This document shows positions 1 through 11,800 of a stretch of 64,000 bases of DNA, in pieces. The stretch spans positions 145,111 to 209,110 of the forward strand of contig NZ_QRDZ01000015.1 of assembly GCF_003386235.1 (NCBI RefSeq), read 5' to 3'. The notes under the pieces are model-generated. The model was given only the letters and a program-made list of their open reading frames with translations. It was not told the origin of the DNA and searched no databases. Every line of letters starts with the position of its first letter. The stretch's first letter is position 1. The position numbers and the translations under genes were made by a program. Source of the DNA: Cohnella phaseoli. GTDB lineage: Bacteria > Bacillota > Bacilli > Paenibacillales > Paenibacillaceae.

Positions 1-756
1 CATGCGAACCCTGGAGCCTAGCTTCAAATCCGGGCGTGGGTTTAAGGTGCCGTCTTCCGTAAGCAGCACGATGGTAGAACCGAATTCGAAGTAGGCCAGC
101 TCGTCCCCTCGGCGAAGCCGGCGCGGCTTCGGCTCGACGTAACGAATGCTGCTGACGTTCATCGCGCCTACTTTGACGACGGCGACTTCTCCCTGCTCGT
201 GGCGGATGTAGGAGACTAGCCGCTCGTTGCGGGAAAGCACGCGGCGCATAGAGGTAAGGCCGAATTCGTTGACGGGATATACTTTGCCTGCAATGTGCTC
301 GCTCTCGACGATATCTCCGTCGCATGGGGAATGGATGCGATGATAATCCGTCGGACTCAGGTAGAGCACCCAGAAGTATCCGCGCCGATATTGAGCGATT
401 CTCGGAGAGCCGTTAAGCAGCTCCTCGACCGTATAATCTTGTCCTTTGATCTGCAGCATCATGCCGTCTTCGATCACTCCGCAGCCGGTAATGAGCGCGT
501 CCACCGGGCTGGTCAGCGCGTCTGCGGCGGCGTCGACGGGCCGTCGGCCGGGCTTGAGTCTGCGCGTAAAAAAGTCGTTGAGCGAACGGTATTCTCCGAT
601 CGCTTTCTCCGCTTCCTCGACCGGAATGTTGTATATCGCCGCAAAGCGAGGAATGAGACGCCGGCTAAAGGAAGATTTGGCGAAGCGCCCCGTCATGCGG
701 GATATGAACTTGCGCGACGACAGTTCCGTCATCATGCGCAGCAGCCAACGAGTCAT
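1..756 (-). CDS. psd: Phosphatidylserine decarboxylase proenzyme (3' end cut by window edge)
   Basis: Converts phosphatidylserine to phosphatidylethanolamine at the membrane. The reverse-strand frame is open from an ATG at 756, preceded by AAGGAG 11 bases upstream, to base 1. Recognisable parts are SLNDFFTRRLKPGRRPV near the N-terminus, SPCDGDIV and YHRIHSP in the middle, and FEFGSTIVLL near the end. The GST triplet in the last motif is the family's self-cleavage site, where the serine becomes the pyruvoyl group. The 252 codons visible are nearly the whole protein, so only a short C-terminal tail is missing. It is transcribed away from the glycosyltransferase at 1021 and shows no functional link to it. 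Confidence 0.93.
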   Translation of the reverse strand, partial: MTRWLLRMMTELSSRKFISRMTGRFAKSSFSRRLIPRFAAIYNIPVEEAEKAIGEYRSLNDFFTRRLKPGRRPVDAAADALTSPVDALITGCGVIEDGMMLQIKGQDYTVEELLNGSPRIAQYRRGYFWVLYLSPTDYHRIHSPCDGDIVESEHIAGKVYPVNEFGLTSMRRVLSRNERLVSYIRHEQGEVAVVKVGAMNVSSIRYVEPKPRRLRRGDELAYFEFGSTIVLLTEDGTLNPRPDLKLGSRVRM

Positions 757-1020
757 GTGGCCGAGCACTCCTTTATCGATAGATTCATTCCCGAGAATTG
801 TGACATAACGCCGCGTAAAGTGCAATAGCCCCTTTGTTACGATTCAGCAAGATTAGGTTTCTCGCATCTCCTTGTCTGAATCGTCTATGCAAAGCTTCTC
901 CGGCGCCCATGCCGTCGAAGCTGTTTTTGCTTGGGCTGCGGGCAGGCGCCGTAACTTTTTTGCTCTCCTCCGTATATGCTGAAGCGACGGCCTAGGAGGC
1001 TGACGAGGGAGGCGGGAACG
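757..1020. other. Divergent intergenic region
   Basis: These 264 bases separate psd (reverse) from the GT4 gene (forward). I see ribosome-binding sites for both genes at the two ends but no convincing promoter pair, hairpin or extra gene. Short open frames on both strands here lack ribosome-binding sites. Confidence 0.5.
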
Positions 1021-2169
1021 ATGCTGAGAGCCGCATTTATTACTCCGGGAGCTTTCCCGGTTCCTTCCGCGATGGGAGGCTCCGTCGAACGCGTGGTCGA
1101 GAAGGTCGTTCCCGAGCTGTTGCCCCACGTCGACGCTACCATCTACGGCAGAAAAGGCAAAAGGCTGCCTGCACGGGGGAGTCTTCGCGGCATAAAGGTA
1201 GAGCGATTCCCCGGAGCGAACAAGAGCGACTATTTTAACAGGGTATGCGCCAGGCTAGCCCGTTCGAAACCGGACGTCATTCAGGTGGAGAACCGTCCGC
1301 TATGGGTTCCCAGGCTAAAGCGGCTGTTTCCGCGGAGCCGGATCTGGCTTAACTTGCATTCCACTACTTTTATCAACGCTCCTTATTTGAACCCTGTCCA
1401 AAGAAGAAGATGCTTGCAGGCAGCCGACCGCATCCAGGTGAACAGCGAGTTTCTTCGCACGTACGTTAGAACGTACGTGCCGAATGTGTCCGATAAAATC
1501 CGCGTAAACCCTCTTGGGGTGGATATTTCGAGATTTTACGGCAGATCGACGTTGGAAGGGGCGGCCGTCCGCGAGGAAATGCGTTCCCGTTACGGATGGG
1601 GGAATCGTCCGATCGCCATTTATGTCGGACGTCTCGTTCCCCAGAAAGGCGTTAAATATTTGCTTGCCGCCGTTCCGTCGATATTGGCGGCCGTGCCCGA
1701 TGCGCTGATCGTGATCGTCGGCAGCGCGAGATACGGCTCGCATCGCGAGACGGGACATGTGCGGCGACTTCATCGTATGGCCGCCCGTCTGAAAAATCAT
1801 GTTCATTTTCAACCGTATGTTTCTCATCACGATATTCCCCGCTGGTTCGCGATGGCGGATACGGCCGTGGTGCCCTCCGTCGGAAAGGAAGCTTTCGGGC
1901 TGGTCAATCTCGAGGCCATGGCTGCGGAGCTCCCCGTCGTCGCTACCCGGGCGGGCGGAATGAAGGAAATCGTGGTGGACGGACATACCGGGTTTCTCGT
2001 TTCCACCGAGCGCGAGAAGATTTCGGCGGAGCTGGCGGGAAAAATCGGTTTTCTGTTGACAAACGGCGAAATGCGTCGGGAAATGGGCTTTCGGGGAAGG
2101 GAACGGGTGCTGAGGGATTTCCAATGGCGGCATACTGCGGAACGATGGCTCAAATTCCAGTCGGAATAA
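1021..2169 (+). CDS. GT4-family glycosyltransferase, CotSA-like
   Basis: Retaining GT-B glycosyltransferase of 382 residues. The N-terminal GFPVPS-like segment followed by a Gly-Gly-rich loop (PVPSAMGGSVERVV) resembles the start of B. subtilis CotSA, a spore-coat GT4 protein. The C-terminal half has YVGRLVPQKGVKYLL and the EAFGLVNLEAMA nucleotide-sugar motif with E-x7-E spacing. Start chosen at 1021 because GGGAGGCGGG lies just upstream; an in-frame ATG at 976 has no ribosome-binding site. It ends in a bidirectional terminator. Donor and acceptor cannot be read from the sequence. A role in spore-surface glycosylation is inferred from similarity and from the locus downstream. Confidence 0.85.
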   Translation: MLRAAFITPGAFPVPSAMGGSVERVVEKVVPELLPHVDATIYGRKGKRLPARGSLRGIKVERFPGANKSDYFNRVCARLARSKPDVIQVENRPLWVPRLKRLFPRSRIWLNLHSTTFINAPYLNPVQRRRCLQAADRIQVNSEFLRTYVRTYVPNVSDKIRVNPLGVDISRFYGRSTLEGAAVREEMRSRYGWGNRPIAIYVGRLVPQKGVKYLLAAVPSILAAVPDALIVIVGSARYGSHRETGHVRRLHRMAARLKNHVHFQPYVSHHDIPRWFAMADTAVVPSVGKEAFGLVNLEAMAAELPVVATRAGGMKEIVVDGHTGFLVSTEREKISAELAGKIGFLLTNGEMRREMGFRGRERVLRDFQWRHTAERWLKFQSE

Positions 2170-2184
2170 AAAAACGCCAAAAAG

Positions 2185-2227
2185 AGGCGCATGAATCTCC
2201 CTTGCGAGGAGAATTGTGCGCCTTTTT
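2185..2227. terminator. Bidirectional intrinsic terminator
   Basis: AGGCGCA pairs with TGCGCCT around an imperfect loop, followed by TTTTT on the forward strand. An A-rich tract on the left supplies a T-run for reverse-strand transcripts. It separates the converging GT4 and arsR-type genes. Confidence 0.75.
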
Positions 2228-2228
2228 C

Positions 2229-2594
2229 TCATGCGTGCTCCAGATGTTGAAGCGTCTGCAAAAAAATTTGTTCGATGTGCGAATCGTCGAGCGAGTAGAA
2301 GACGGTTTTGCCGCTTTTGCGTCGTTTGACCATGCGCATGTTGCGCAGATATCTGAGTTGGTGGGACACGGCGGACTGGCCCATGTCCAGCAGGGCGGCG
2401 AGGTCGTGCACGCACAGCTCCCGATGAAGCAGGGCGCCGATCAGCTTGATTCGCGTCGGATCCCCAAGAGCCTTGAACAGCTCGGCCAAACGGTTGGCGG
2501 AGTCTTCGGTGATCATGAGCTTTTTGACTTCTTGCAGCGGAAGATCGGAATGTGCGCAGCCTTCTTCCGACCTTATCAGCGCGATTTTATCCAT
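2229..2594 (-). CDS. ArsR/SmtB-family zinc-responsive repressor, CzrA-type
   Basis: Winged-helix metalloregulator of 121 residues. The recognition region is ELCVHDLAALLDMGQSAVSH followed by QLRYLRNMRMVKRRKSGK. The C-terminal helix has Asp-x-His, then His-x2-His at exactly the 11- and 14-residue spacing of the alpha-5 zinc site of CzrA and SmtB (DSH...HLEH). The CadC-type CxC in helix 3 is absent (ELCVHDL instead), so zinc, or cobalt/nickel, is a likelier ligand than cadmium/lead. Start at 2594 follows GGGAG; a longer open frame to 3062 has no ribosome-binding site. No metal transporter lies beside it, so its target is elsewhere or itself. Confidence 0.88.
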   Translation of the reverse strand: MDKIALIRSEEGCAHSDLPLQEVKKLMITEDSANRLAELFKALGDPTRIKLIGALLHRELCVHDLAALLDMGQSAVSHQLRYLRNMRMVKRRKSGKTVFYSLDDSHIEQIFLQTLQHLEHA

Positions 2595-2631
2595 GTTAAT
2601 CTCCCTTGCGGATGGTTGCGATAGTTCTTTC

Positions 2632-2660
2632 ATTATAACGCAACAAGAGAGCGACGGAAA
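2632..2660 (-). promoter_or_regulatory. Putative sigma-A promoter of the arsR-type gene
   Basis: On the reverse strand a perfect TATAAT (complement of 2632-2637) has a weak TTTCCG -35 element 17 bases upstream. Transcription would start about 30 bases before the arsR-type start codon. I see no clear 12-2-12 ArsR operator. Confidence 0.4.
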
Positions 2661-2754
2661 TAAGGCGGCAGCTCCAAGCCGCAAAACGGAGGCGAGGGGC
2701 GTTGCGGGCGACGGAGGAATGAACGAAAAAAATGGACGGACGCCTATCCGCGTG

Positions 2755-2782
2755 ACGCGCCCATGGGTGAATGCATATGATA
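2755..2782 (+). promoter_or_regulatory. Putative sigma-K promoter of the giant decapeptide protein
   Basis: AC at 2755-2756, 17 bases, then CATATGATA at 2774-2782. This fits the sigma-K pattern known from B. subtilis (AC, 16-17 bases, CATAnnnTA). The identical -10 with the identical 17-base spacer stands upstream of gerE at 53505-53532. A start near 2789 would put the ribosome-binding site (2803-2809) inside a short leader. Confidence 0.7.
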
Positions 2783-2815
2783 CTGAAGATTTCGATGAAC
2801 AGGAAGGAGAGGGAC

Positions 2816-5800
2816 ATGAAAAAGAAACGAGCGGGCAAATCTCCGAAATCGCGCAAACCGCTATACTACGTCGACGATCCGAATAAACTCGAGCTGAAAT
2901 GGCTGGATGACATACAAAAATCGAAGCCGATGGCCGTACACGGATCGGCCGTCGATGCGCCGGAGAGACCAGCGGGAAATCCAGCCCATAGCGACATGAC
3001 GAAGTCGGGCGTCTCCGAGGCCCCGGCTCCAGCGTCAACCGGAAGCGACGTCGGGTCGGCATTAACGGAAACGGTATCGACTCCCGAGGAGACGGAGGAG
3101 CTCGTTGCGATCGCTACGGGGGCGTTTCCCGCAGCCGAATTGCCCCAGAAGCTCATGGAGCCCGATATTGTGGCCGTTGTCGAAGCCCTGCGTTCGGAAA
3201 GCATCCAGTCGACGGATCAGTTGGCTGCGATGATGACCGGCGACGTTGCGGCGGAAGTCGAAGATCCGAAAGGCAGAAGCTTGAGAAGCGGAAGCTTGAA
3301 AGGATCGGTAGTTGGAGGATTGAAAAAAGCAGGCTTGAAAGGCGAAGGTTCGGAAAGGCGAGTTTTGCAAGGCGAGGTTTCGAAGAGTGCGGGGCCGGAA
3401 GGCGGAAGTTCGAGTTTGCAGGACGAAGGCTTGAAGGACGGAGTTGCGAGAGAAGAAGTCCAGCAGGAGCAGGACGAGGAGGATGCTGCGGAGCGGGAGG
3501 CGCGGCATGCCAAGCTTAAGGAGAAAAGAATGCCGTCGCGCCAGACTCCCGTCGTCTATACCGACGATATTGCGGACGAGGCGATTACAGGCGAGAAGCT
3601 GGCTCCGTTCGCGGTTAAGGCGATGCATTTGGCAGCCGATTCCGTACACACCGATTCGCTGGCGGATTTCTCTGTAACGGCGATCAAGCTGGCCGACGGT
3701 TCGGTGACGACCTCCAAGCTGGCCTCGGAATCGATCGTCGGGGACCATCTGGCCAAAAACGCGATCTCCGGCCAGAAAATCCGCGACCGCTCTATTACGG
3801 GAGAGAAGCTTCGCGACGGAAGCGTCTCGTCGGAGAAGCTGGCGGACCGAACGATCAGCTCGGATAAAATCGCCGAAGGTTCGATTCAGTCCAAGCACTT
3901 GAACGTGTCCGTCATTACGTCGGAATTGCTGCAGGACCAGAGCATAACATCGGAGAAAATCCGCAGCGGAGCGATCAGAAGCGAGAATCTGTCCAATGAA
4001 ATCGTCGACACTTCGAAGCTGGCTGAAGGATCGGTAACGACCTCCAAGCTTCGCGACGGCACGGTGACGAAAGAAAAAGTGGCAAGGGGAGCGATTGAGT
4101 CCCAGCACTTGACCGAAGGTCTCATCGTTGCCGATCATGTGGCGTTGGGCGCACTGCAGGGAAAGCACTTGGCTCCGCGGGCCGTCGCGGCGGAGCATCT
4201 CGGGGACGGGGCCGTAGGGACAAGGGAACTGGCGGATCGTTCGGTGGCGGGAAACAAGCTCGCACTGGGGTCCGTTCAGGCAGAACACCTTCGGCCGGGA
4301 ACGGTAAAGGCCGATCATCTCGCGGACGAAGTCGTTAAAACGAGGCATTTGCAGGACGAATCGATCACGGCTTCGAAGCTGGCGGACCAGTCGGTCACGA
4401 CGCTGAAGCTCGTCGATCATGCGATCACGTCAACGAAGGTGGCGGATCAAAGCATCGTTTCCGCTAAAATCGGAGACGAAGCCGTGCATTCGCGGCATAT
4501 TGCCAAAGGCAGCGTTCTGTCCGACAAGCTGGCCGAAGGAGCGGTAGAAGTACGCCACCTCGCCGAGCATTCGGTAAGCAGCCGTCATTTGGCTGCGCGT
4601 TCGGTCGCACGCGAGCATCTCGCGGACAGCTCGGTCGGTTCGGGGCAATTAGCGCCGGGCTCCGTTCAACCGACGCATGTCTCGGAGGGAGCAATCGGTC
4701 CAATGCAGTTGGCCGAAGGCTCCGTAACCTCCGCCAAATTGTCGGAACGCTCCGTAGGCAGCGCGCATCTGTTGGCTGCCTCCGTCAAAACGGAGCATTT
4801 GGCCGGGGAAAGCGTCTCGTCGGAGCAGCTGGCGGCAGGAGCGTTGAGGCCGCATCATTTCGGTCACGAGTCTGTCGTTGGGGGCGCGTTGGCCGCGGAT
4901 GCGGTCGGCGGTAAGCACATCCGCGCCGGAGCGATAGAAGCCGCCCATCTTGCGAACGGGGCGGTAAGCGCGTCTTCGCTGCAAATTGAAGCCGTGATGG
5001 AGAAGAACATCGCGCCGGGGGCTGTCGGAGAGCGGCAAATCGGCATTCGGGCGGTTTACTCCCATCATCTTACAGATCATTTGATTACATCGCTTAAGCT
5101 TTCTCCCGAATGCGTCTCAACGGATAAGCTCGCTGATTTGGCGGTAACTTCGGCTAAACTGGCGGACGACAGCGTAGGCTCCGATAAGCTGTCGGAGAAT
5201 GCGGTGTTCGACAAAGCCTTGCAGAGCGGGGCCGTAACGGGACGCGCTCTGGCTGAAGGGTCCGTCTCTTCAAAGCATTTGAAGCCCAAATCCGTTAAGC
5301 AGCTTCACTTAAGCGAAGGAGTCGTATCGTCCGCAAGCTTGGAAGATGGCGCGGTAACGTCGGATAAACTTTCGCATGGCTCGATTAAATCGCCGCATTT
5401 GGCCATGGGCTCGGTGGAAAGCCGGCATCTGGCGGAGCAATCCGTTCTGAGCGTGCATATGGCCGAGAAAAGCATTCGCGAGTTTCATCTGAACGACGGA
5501 ATCGTCGGTCCGGGCAAGCTTGCGGCCAATAGCGTGGACGGCGGCAAAATCGCGCCGGGATCAGTGAAGGAGCAGCATATTCAGGAACAGTCGATTTCAT
5601 CTGCGCACTTGAAGCGGGACTCGATTGAGTCGGCGCATATCGGCGCAGGAGCGGTGGGCGAACGGCATTTGGCTGCAGGAAGCGTGCAAGAGGCCGCGAT
5701 TCAGCCTTCCGCGATTACGGCGGATAAGCTTGCCGACGGCATCGTAACCTCCAAAAAACTGGCCCAGCTCAGTGTCGGCTCGGAGCATCTTCAGATCGAA

Positions 5801-8800
5801 AGCGTCAGCGGCAAGCATCTGAGATCGGAGGCGGTGCACGGCTTTCATCTTCGCAAAGGCACAGTGTCCATCTCGCATCTTGCGCCCGATTTGCTTGCGC
5901 TGGCCAAAAACGGCGAGCGGCGCATCGATGCGGAGAGGCTGGAGCCAAACGCGGTCAGCTCGGTCCACGTCAAAGATCGGACGATAACGGAAGAGAAGCT
6001 GGCGGACGGGTCCGTTACGAGCTTGAAGCTGGCCGACGAGGGCGTAACGGGCGATAAGCTGTCAGCGGGCAGCGTCTCGACCGGCAAGCTGGCAGATTCG
6101 GCAATTACGTCGGATAAGCTGGCGGACGGCGCCGTGACCACAGAGAAGCTTGCCGGCGGGAGCGTGGGCGTCGAGCAGCTTGCCGAAGACGCAGTGACGA
6201 CAGAGGCTCTGGCCGACGGTGCGGTAACCGGCGCGAAGCTGAAGGTCGGTGCGGTGACCGCGGACAAAATTGCTCCAGGTACAATCGGGGCGGATCAACT
6301 GGCCGACGGTTCGATTACCGGCGTTAAACTCGCGGACGGCAGCGTCGGAACGGCTCAGCTTGCGCCAGGCTCCGTGCAGGCGGATCAACTGGCGGAGGGT
6401 GCGGTTGGAGCGAGGCAGCTTGCGGAAGGCGCGATCGTCGAGCGATTGCTGGCGGATGGCAGCGTATCGAACGACAAAGTTCGTGACGGGACAATTACGG
6501 GGGATAAGCTGGCGGAAAGCGCGGTCGGCACGAAGCAGCTTGCGCTCGGCGCCGCAACGGCGGCGATTTTGGCCGACGGCAGCGTGACGAAGGAGAAACT
6601 GCTTCGCGGAGCTGTAACGGCCGACAAGCTTGCGAACGGCAGCGTCGGAACGGAGCAGTTGGCGGAAGGCGCGGTCACGGAGGACATTTTGGCAAGCGAA
6701 AGCGTGACGGCGGATAAGCTGGCCGGAGGCGCGGTAACGGCGGATAAGCTTGCTTACGACAGCGTGGGCACTTCGCATTTGTCGACAGAAGCAGTGACGA
6801 CGGATATTCTGGCCGACGACAGCGTAACGACCGATAAGCTGCTGGATGGCGCTGTGACTACGGAGAAGCTGGCCTATGGGAGCGTGGGCTCCTGGCAGGT
6901 GGCCGTAGGCGCAATCACATCGGATCTGCTGGCCGAAGGCAGCGTAACGGAACGGAAGCTGGCGGACGGCGCGGTGACGGCCGCTAAATTGGCTTACGGC
7001 AGCGTGAGCACTTCGCATTTGTCGGCAGGAGCGGTCGTCTCGGATATTCTGGCCGAAGATTCGGTGACCGGGGAGAAGCTGGCGGACAGCACGGTGACGG
7101 CGGAGAAATTGGCCTATGGCAGCGTGAGCTCGTGGCATTTGGCTCCGGGAGCGGTCGTCACAGAGTCTGTAGCGGATGGCAGCATTACGAGCGAGAAGCT
7201 TCAGGACGGAATCGTGACGACCGACAAGCTTGCGGGCAGCAGCGTGGGCACGAGTCAACTGGTACTCAACTCGGTAACCGAAGATATTTTAAGCCCTGGA
7301 AGCGTCGCGTCCGCCAAGCTTAAAGACGGCGCGGTGACGGCTGCGAAGCTGGCTCTGGGGAGCGTTGGAACGCCGCAGCTGGCAGCCGGGGCAGTGCAGG
7401 CGGAGTCGCTTGCGGAAGGGTCTGTTGAGAACGGCAAGCTTGCGGATGGGGCGGTAACGGCCGAGAAAGTGGCGGATGGCAGCATCGGAGCAGCGCAGCT
7501 GGCGGACGGTGCCGTGCGCGCGGAGTCGTTGGCGGAAGGGTCTGTTGAATCCGGCAAGCTTGCGAACGGAGCAGTAACGGCCGAGAAGCTGGCGCAGCGG
7601 AGCGTCGGAACGGAGCAGCTTGCGGAAGGGGCTGTACAGACTGAGTCGCTTGCGGAAGGCGCGGTCGCAACCGGCAAGCTTGCGGACGGTGCGGTCACGG
7701 CGCGGAAGCTGGCTCTTGGCAGCGTAGCGGCCGGACATCTGGAGATTGGCGCAATAACGGAGAGCCGCTTGGCGAATGACAGCGTCACGACGGAGAAGCT
7801 GATCGACGGAGGCGTCACGACCGACAAGCTCGCGGGAGGAAGCGTCGGCGCAAGCCAACTGATGGATGGAGCGGTAGCATCCGAAAAGCTGGGCAGAGGC
7901 GCAGTAATTTCCGAGAAGTTGGGCGAGGGCGCAGTAACGAGCAATAAATTGGCGCCGCGCAGTGTCGAAACAAGCAAGTTAGCGGAAGGTGCGGTTGTCT
8001 CGAGCATTTTGGCGGACGGCGCGGTTGAAACGGCAAAGCTTGCGGACGGAGCGGTGACGACTGAGAAGTTGGCAGACGGCAGCATCGGGACGGAGCAGCT
8101 GGCGGACGGTGCGATCACGACGTTGAAGCTGGGCCAGGGAGCTGTCGCGGTAGAAAATCTGTCCTCGCCTTTGTTCGAATATTTGCGACTTGCCGGAGAG
8201 GACATTGCGACAAATCGAATCGTAGCGGGAGCCGTCACTTCGGAGAAATTGGCGGCAGGCGCGGTAGGGACGGAACAACTTGCCGACGGGTCCGTGACGA
8301 GCGGAAAATTGCGGGATGGCGACATCGGAACGGAGCAGCTGGCGGTTGGCGCAGTAAACGGGGAAAAGCTTGCTGCAAGAAGCGTAAGCTCGTCGCACAT
8401 CATTCCGCGCTCCATTCTGGGTTATCATCTGGGCGAGCAGACGATTACGACGAGCCACTTCAAGCCGCAGTCCGTGACCGATGCGCAATTGGCCGACGGC
8501 AGCGTCAACGAGTCGAAGCTTGCTCCGGAAGTTCGCGAATGGCTCCACCAACTGCAACAGATGCAAACAACGGCAGTTGCCTTGGCCGAGAACGCCCCTC
8601 GTGCGTTGGAAGCACACAGCGTAACAGGCGAGCACTTGGCGGACGGCAGCGTGAGCGGGACTAAGCTGGAAGCGAGTAGCGTAACGAGTGAGCATCTTGC
8701 TGATGGCAGCGTGAGTGGGGCGAAGCTGGAAGCAGGCAGCGTAACCAGTGAGCATCTGGCAGACGGCAGCGTGAGTGGAGCGAAGCTGGAAGCAGGCAGC

Positions 8801-11800
8801 GTAACCAGTGAGCATCTGGCGGATGGCAGCGTGAGTGGGGCTAAGCTGGAAGCGGGAAGCGTGACGAGTGAGTATCTCGCTGATGGTAGCGTGAGTGGGG
8901 CTAAGCTGGAAGCGAGTAGCGTAACGAGTGAGCATCTGGCGGATGGCAGCGTGAGCGGAGCGAAGCTGGAAGCAGGTAGCGTGACGAGTGAGCATCTGGC
9001 CGATGGTAGCGTGAGCGGAGCGAAGCTGGAAGCAGGTAGCGTAACGGGTGAGCACCTGGCGAATGGCAGCGTGAGCGGAGCGAAGCTGGAAGCGGGAAGC
9101 GTGACGAGTGAGCATCTGGCCGATGGTAGCGTGAGCGGAGCGAAGCTGGAAGCGGGTAGCGTAACGAGCGAACATCTGGTTGACGGTAGCGTGAGCGGAG
9201 CGAAGCTGGAAGCAGGTAGCGTGACAAGCGATCATCTGGCGGATGGCAGCGTGAGCGGAGCGAAGCTGGAAGCGGGAAGCGTAACGAGCGAACATCTGGT
9301 TGACGGTAGCGTGAGCGGAGCGAAGCTGGAAGCGGGAAGCGTAACAAGCGAGCATCTGGCTGATGGCAGCATAAGCGGAGAGAAGCTGGAACTCGGAAGC
9401 GTGACGAGTGATCACCTGGCTGATGGCAGCGTGAGCGGAGCGAAGCTTGAAGCAGGTAGCGTAACGAGTGAGCTTCTGGCGGATGGTAGCGTGAGCGGAG
9501 TGAAGCTAGAAGCGGGTAGCGTAACGAGTGAGCATCTGGCAGACGGCAGCGTGAGCGGAGCGAAACTGGAAGCGGGAAGCGTAACAAGCGAGCATCTGGC
9601 TGATGGCAGCATAAGCGGAGAGAAGCTGGAACTCGGAAGCGTGACGAGTGATCACCTGGCAGACGGCAGCGTAAGCGGAGCGAAACTGGAAGCAGGTAGC
9701 GTAACAAGCGAGCATCTGGCTGATGGCAGCGTGAGCGGAGCGAAGCTTGAAGCAGGTAGCGTAACGAGTGAGCTTCTGGCGGATGGTAGCGTGAGCGGAG
9801 TGAAGCTGGAAGCGGGTAGCGTAACGAGTGAGCATCTGATGGATGGCAGCGTGAGCGGAGCGAAGCTGGAAGCAGGTAGCGTAACGAGTGAGCATCTAGC
9901 TGACGGAAGCGTGAGTGGAGCGAAGCTGGAAGCAGGTAGCGTGACGATTGAGCATCTGGCAGACGGCAGCGTGAGCGGAGCGAAGCTAGAAGCGGGTAGC
10001 GTAACGAGTGAGCATCTGGCTGATGGCAGCGTGAGCGGAGCGAAGCTAGAAGCGGGTAGCGTGACAAGCGAACATCTGGCTGATGGCAGCATAAACGGAG
10101 AGAAGCTGGAACTCGGAAGCGTGACGAGTGATCACCTGGCAGACGGCAGCATAAGCGGACTGAAGCTTGAAGCTGGCAGCGTAATGAGCGATCATCTAGC
10201 AGACGGCAGCGTGAACGGATCGAAGCTGGAAGCAGGGAGCGTAACGAGTGAACATCTGGCAGACGGCAGCGTAAGCAGAGCGAAGCTTGAGCTGGCTAGC
10301 GTGACGGGCGAGCATCTTGCCGATGGTAGCGTGAGCGGAGCGAAGCTGGAACTCGGAAGCGTAACGAGCGAGCATCTAGCTGACGGAAGCTTGAGTGGAG
10401 CGAAGCTGGAAGCGGGCAGCGTGACGAGTGAGCATCTGGCTGATGGCAGCGTGAGCGGAGCGAAGCTGGAACTCGGAAGCGTGACGAGTGATCACCTGGC
10501 TGATGGCAGCGTGAGCGGAGCGAAGCTTGAAGCAGGTAGCGTAACGAGTGAGCTTCTGGCGGATGGTAGCGTGAGCGGAGTGAAGCTAGAAGCGGGTAGC
10601 GTAACGAGTGAGCATCTGGCAGACGGCAGCGTGAGCGGAGCGAAACTGGAAGCGGGAAGCGTAACAAGCGAGCATCTGGCTGATGGCAGCGTGAGCGGAG
10701 CGAAGCTGGAAGCGGGAAGCGTAACGAGCGAGCATCTGGTGGATGGCAGCGTGAGCGGAGCGAAGCTGGAAGCGGGCAGCGTAACGAGCGATCATCTGGC
10801 AGACGGAAGTGTGACGAGCGAACATCTGGTGGATGGCAGCGTAAGCGGAGCGAAGCTGGAGCTCGGCAGCGTGACGATTGAGCATCTAGCTGACGGAAGC
10901 GTGAGTGGAGCGAAGCTGGAAGCAGGTAGCGTGACGATTGAGCATCTGGCAGACGGCAGCGTGAGCGGAGCGAAGCTAGAAGCGGGTAGCGTAACGAGTG
11001 AGCATCTGGCTGATGGCAGCGTGAGCGGAGCGAAGCTAGAAGCGGGTAGCGTGACAAGCGAACATCTGGCTGATGGCAGCATAAACGGAGAGAAGCTGGA
11101 ACTCGGAAGCGTAATGAGCGATCATCTAGCAGACGGCAGCGTGAACGGATCGAAGCTGGAAGCAGGGAGCGTAACGAGTGAACATCTGGCAGACGGCAGC
11201 GTAAGCAGAGCGAAGCTTGAGCTGGCTAGCGTGACGGGCGAGCATCTTGCCGATGGTAGCGTGAGCGGAGCGAAGCTGGAACTCGGAAGCGTAACGAGCG
11301 AGCATCTAGCTGACGGAAGCTTGAGTGGAGCGAAGCTGGAAGCGGGCAGCGTGACGAGTGAGCATCTGGCTGATGGCAGCGTGAGCGGAGCGAAGCTGGA
11401 AGCGGGCAGCGTAACGAGCGATCATCTGGCAGACGGAAGCGTAAGCGGAGCGAAGCTGGAGCTCGGAAGCGTGACGAGCGAACATCTGGTGGATGGCAGC
11501 GTAAGTGGAGCGAAGCTGGAAGCGGGCAGCGTAACGAGCGAACACCTAGCTGACGGAAGCGTGACGAGCGATCACCTGGCAGATGGCAGCGTAAGCGGAG
11601 CGAAGCTGGAACTCGGAAGCGTGACGAACGATCATCTGGTGGATGGCAGCGTGAGCGGAGCGAAGCTGGAAGCGGGTAGCGTAACGAGCGAGCATCTGGT
11701 GGATGGCAGCGTGAGCGGAGCGAAGCTGGAAGCAGGTAGCGTAACGAGTGAACATCTGGCAGACGGCAGCGTAAGCGGAGCGAAGCTGGAAGCGGGCAGC

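Noticed and set aside
295..828. Forward open frames at 295-828 and 446-808.
   Set aside because: They lie antisense to psd, whose family motifs are clear on the reverse strand.
2771..2815. Start of the giant protein at ATG 2771.
   Set aside because: No ribosome-binding site, and it would lie upstream of the putative -10; ATG 2816 follows AAGGAGAG.
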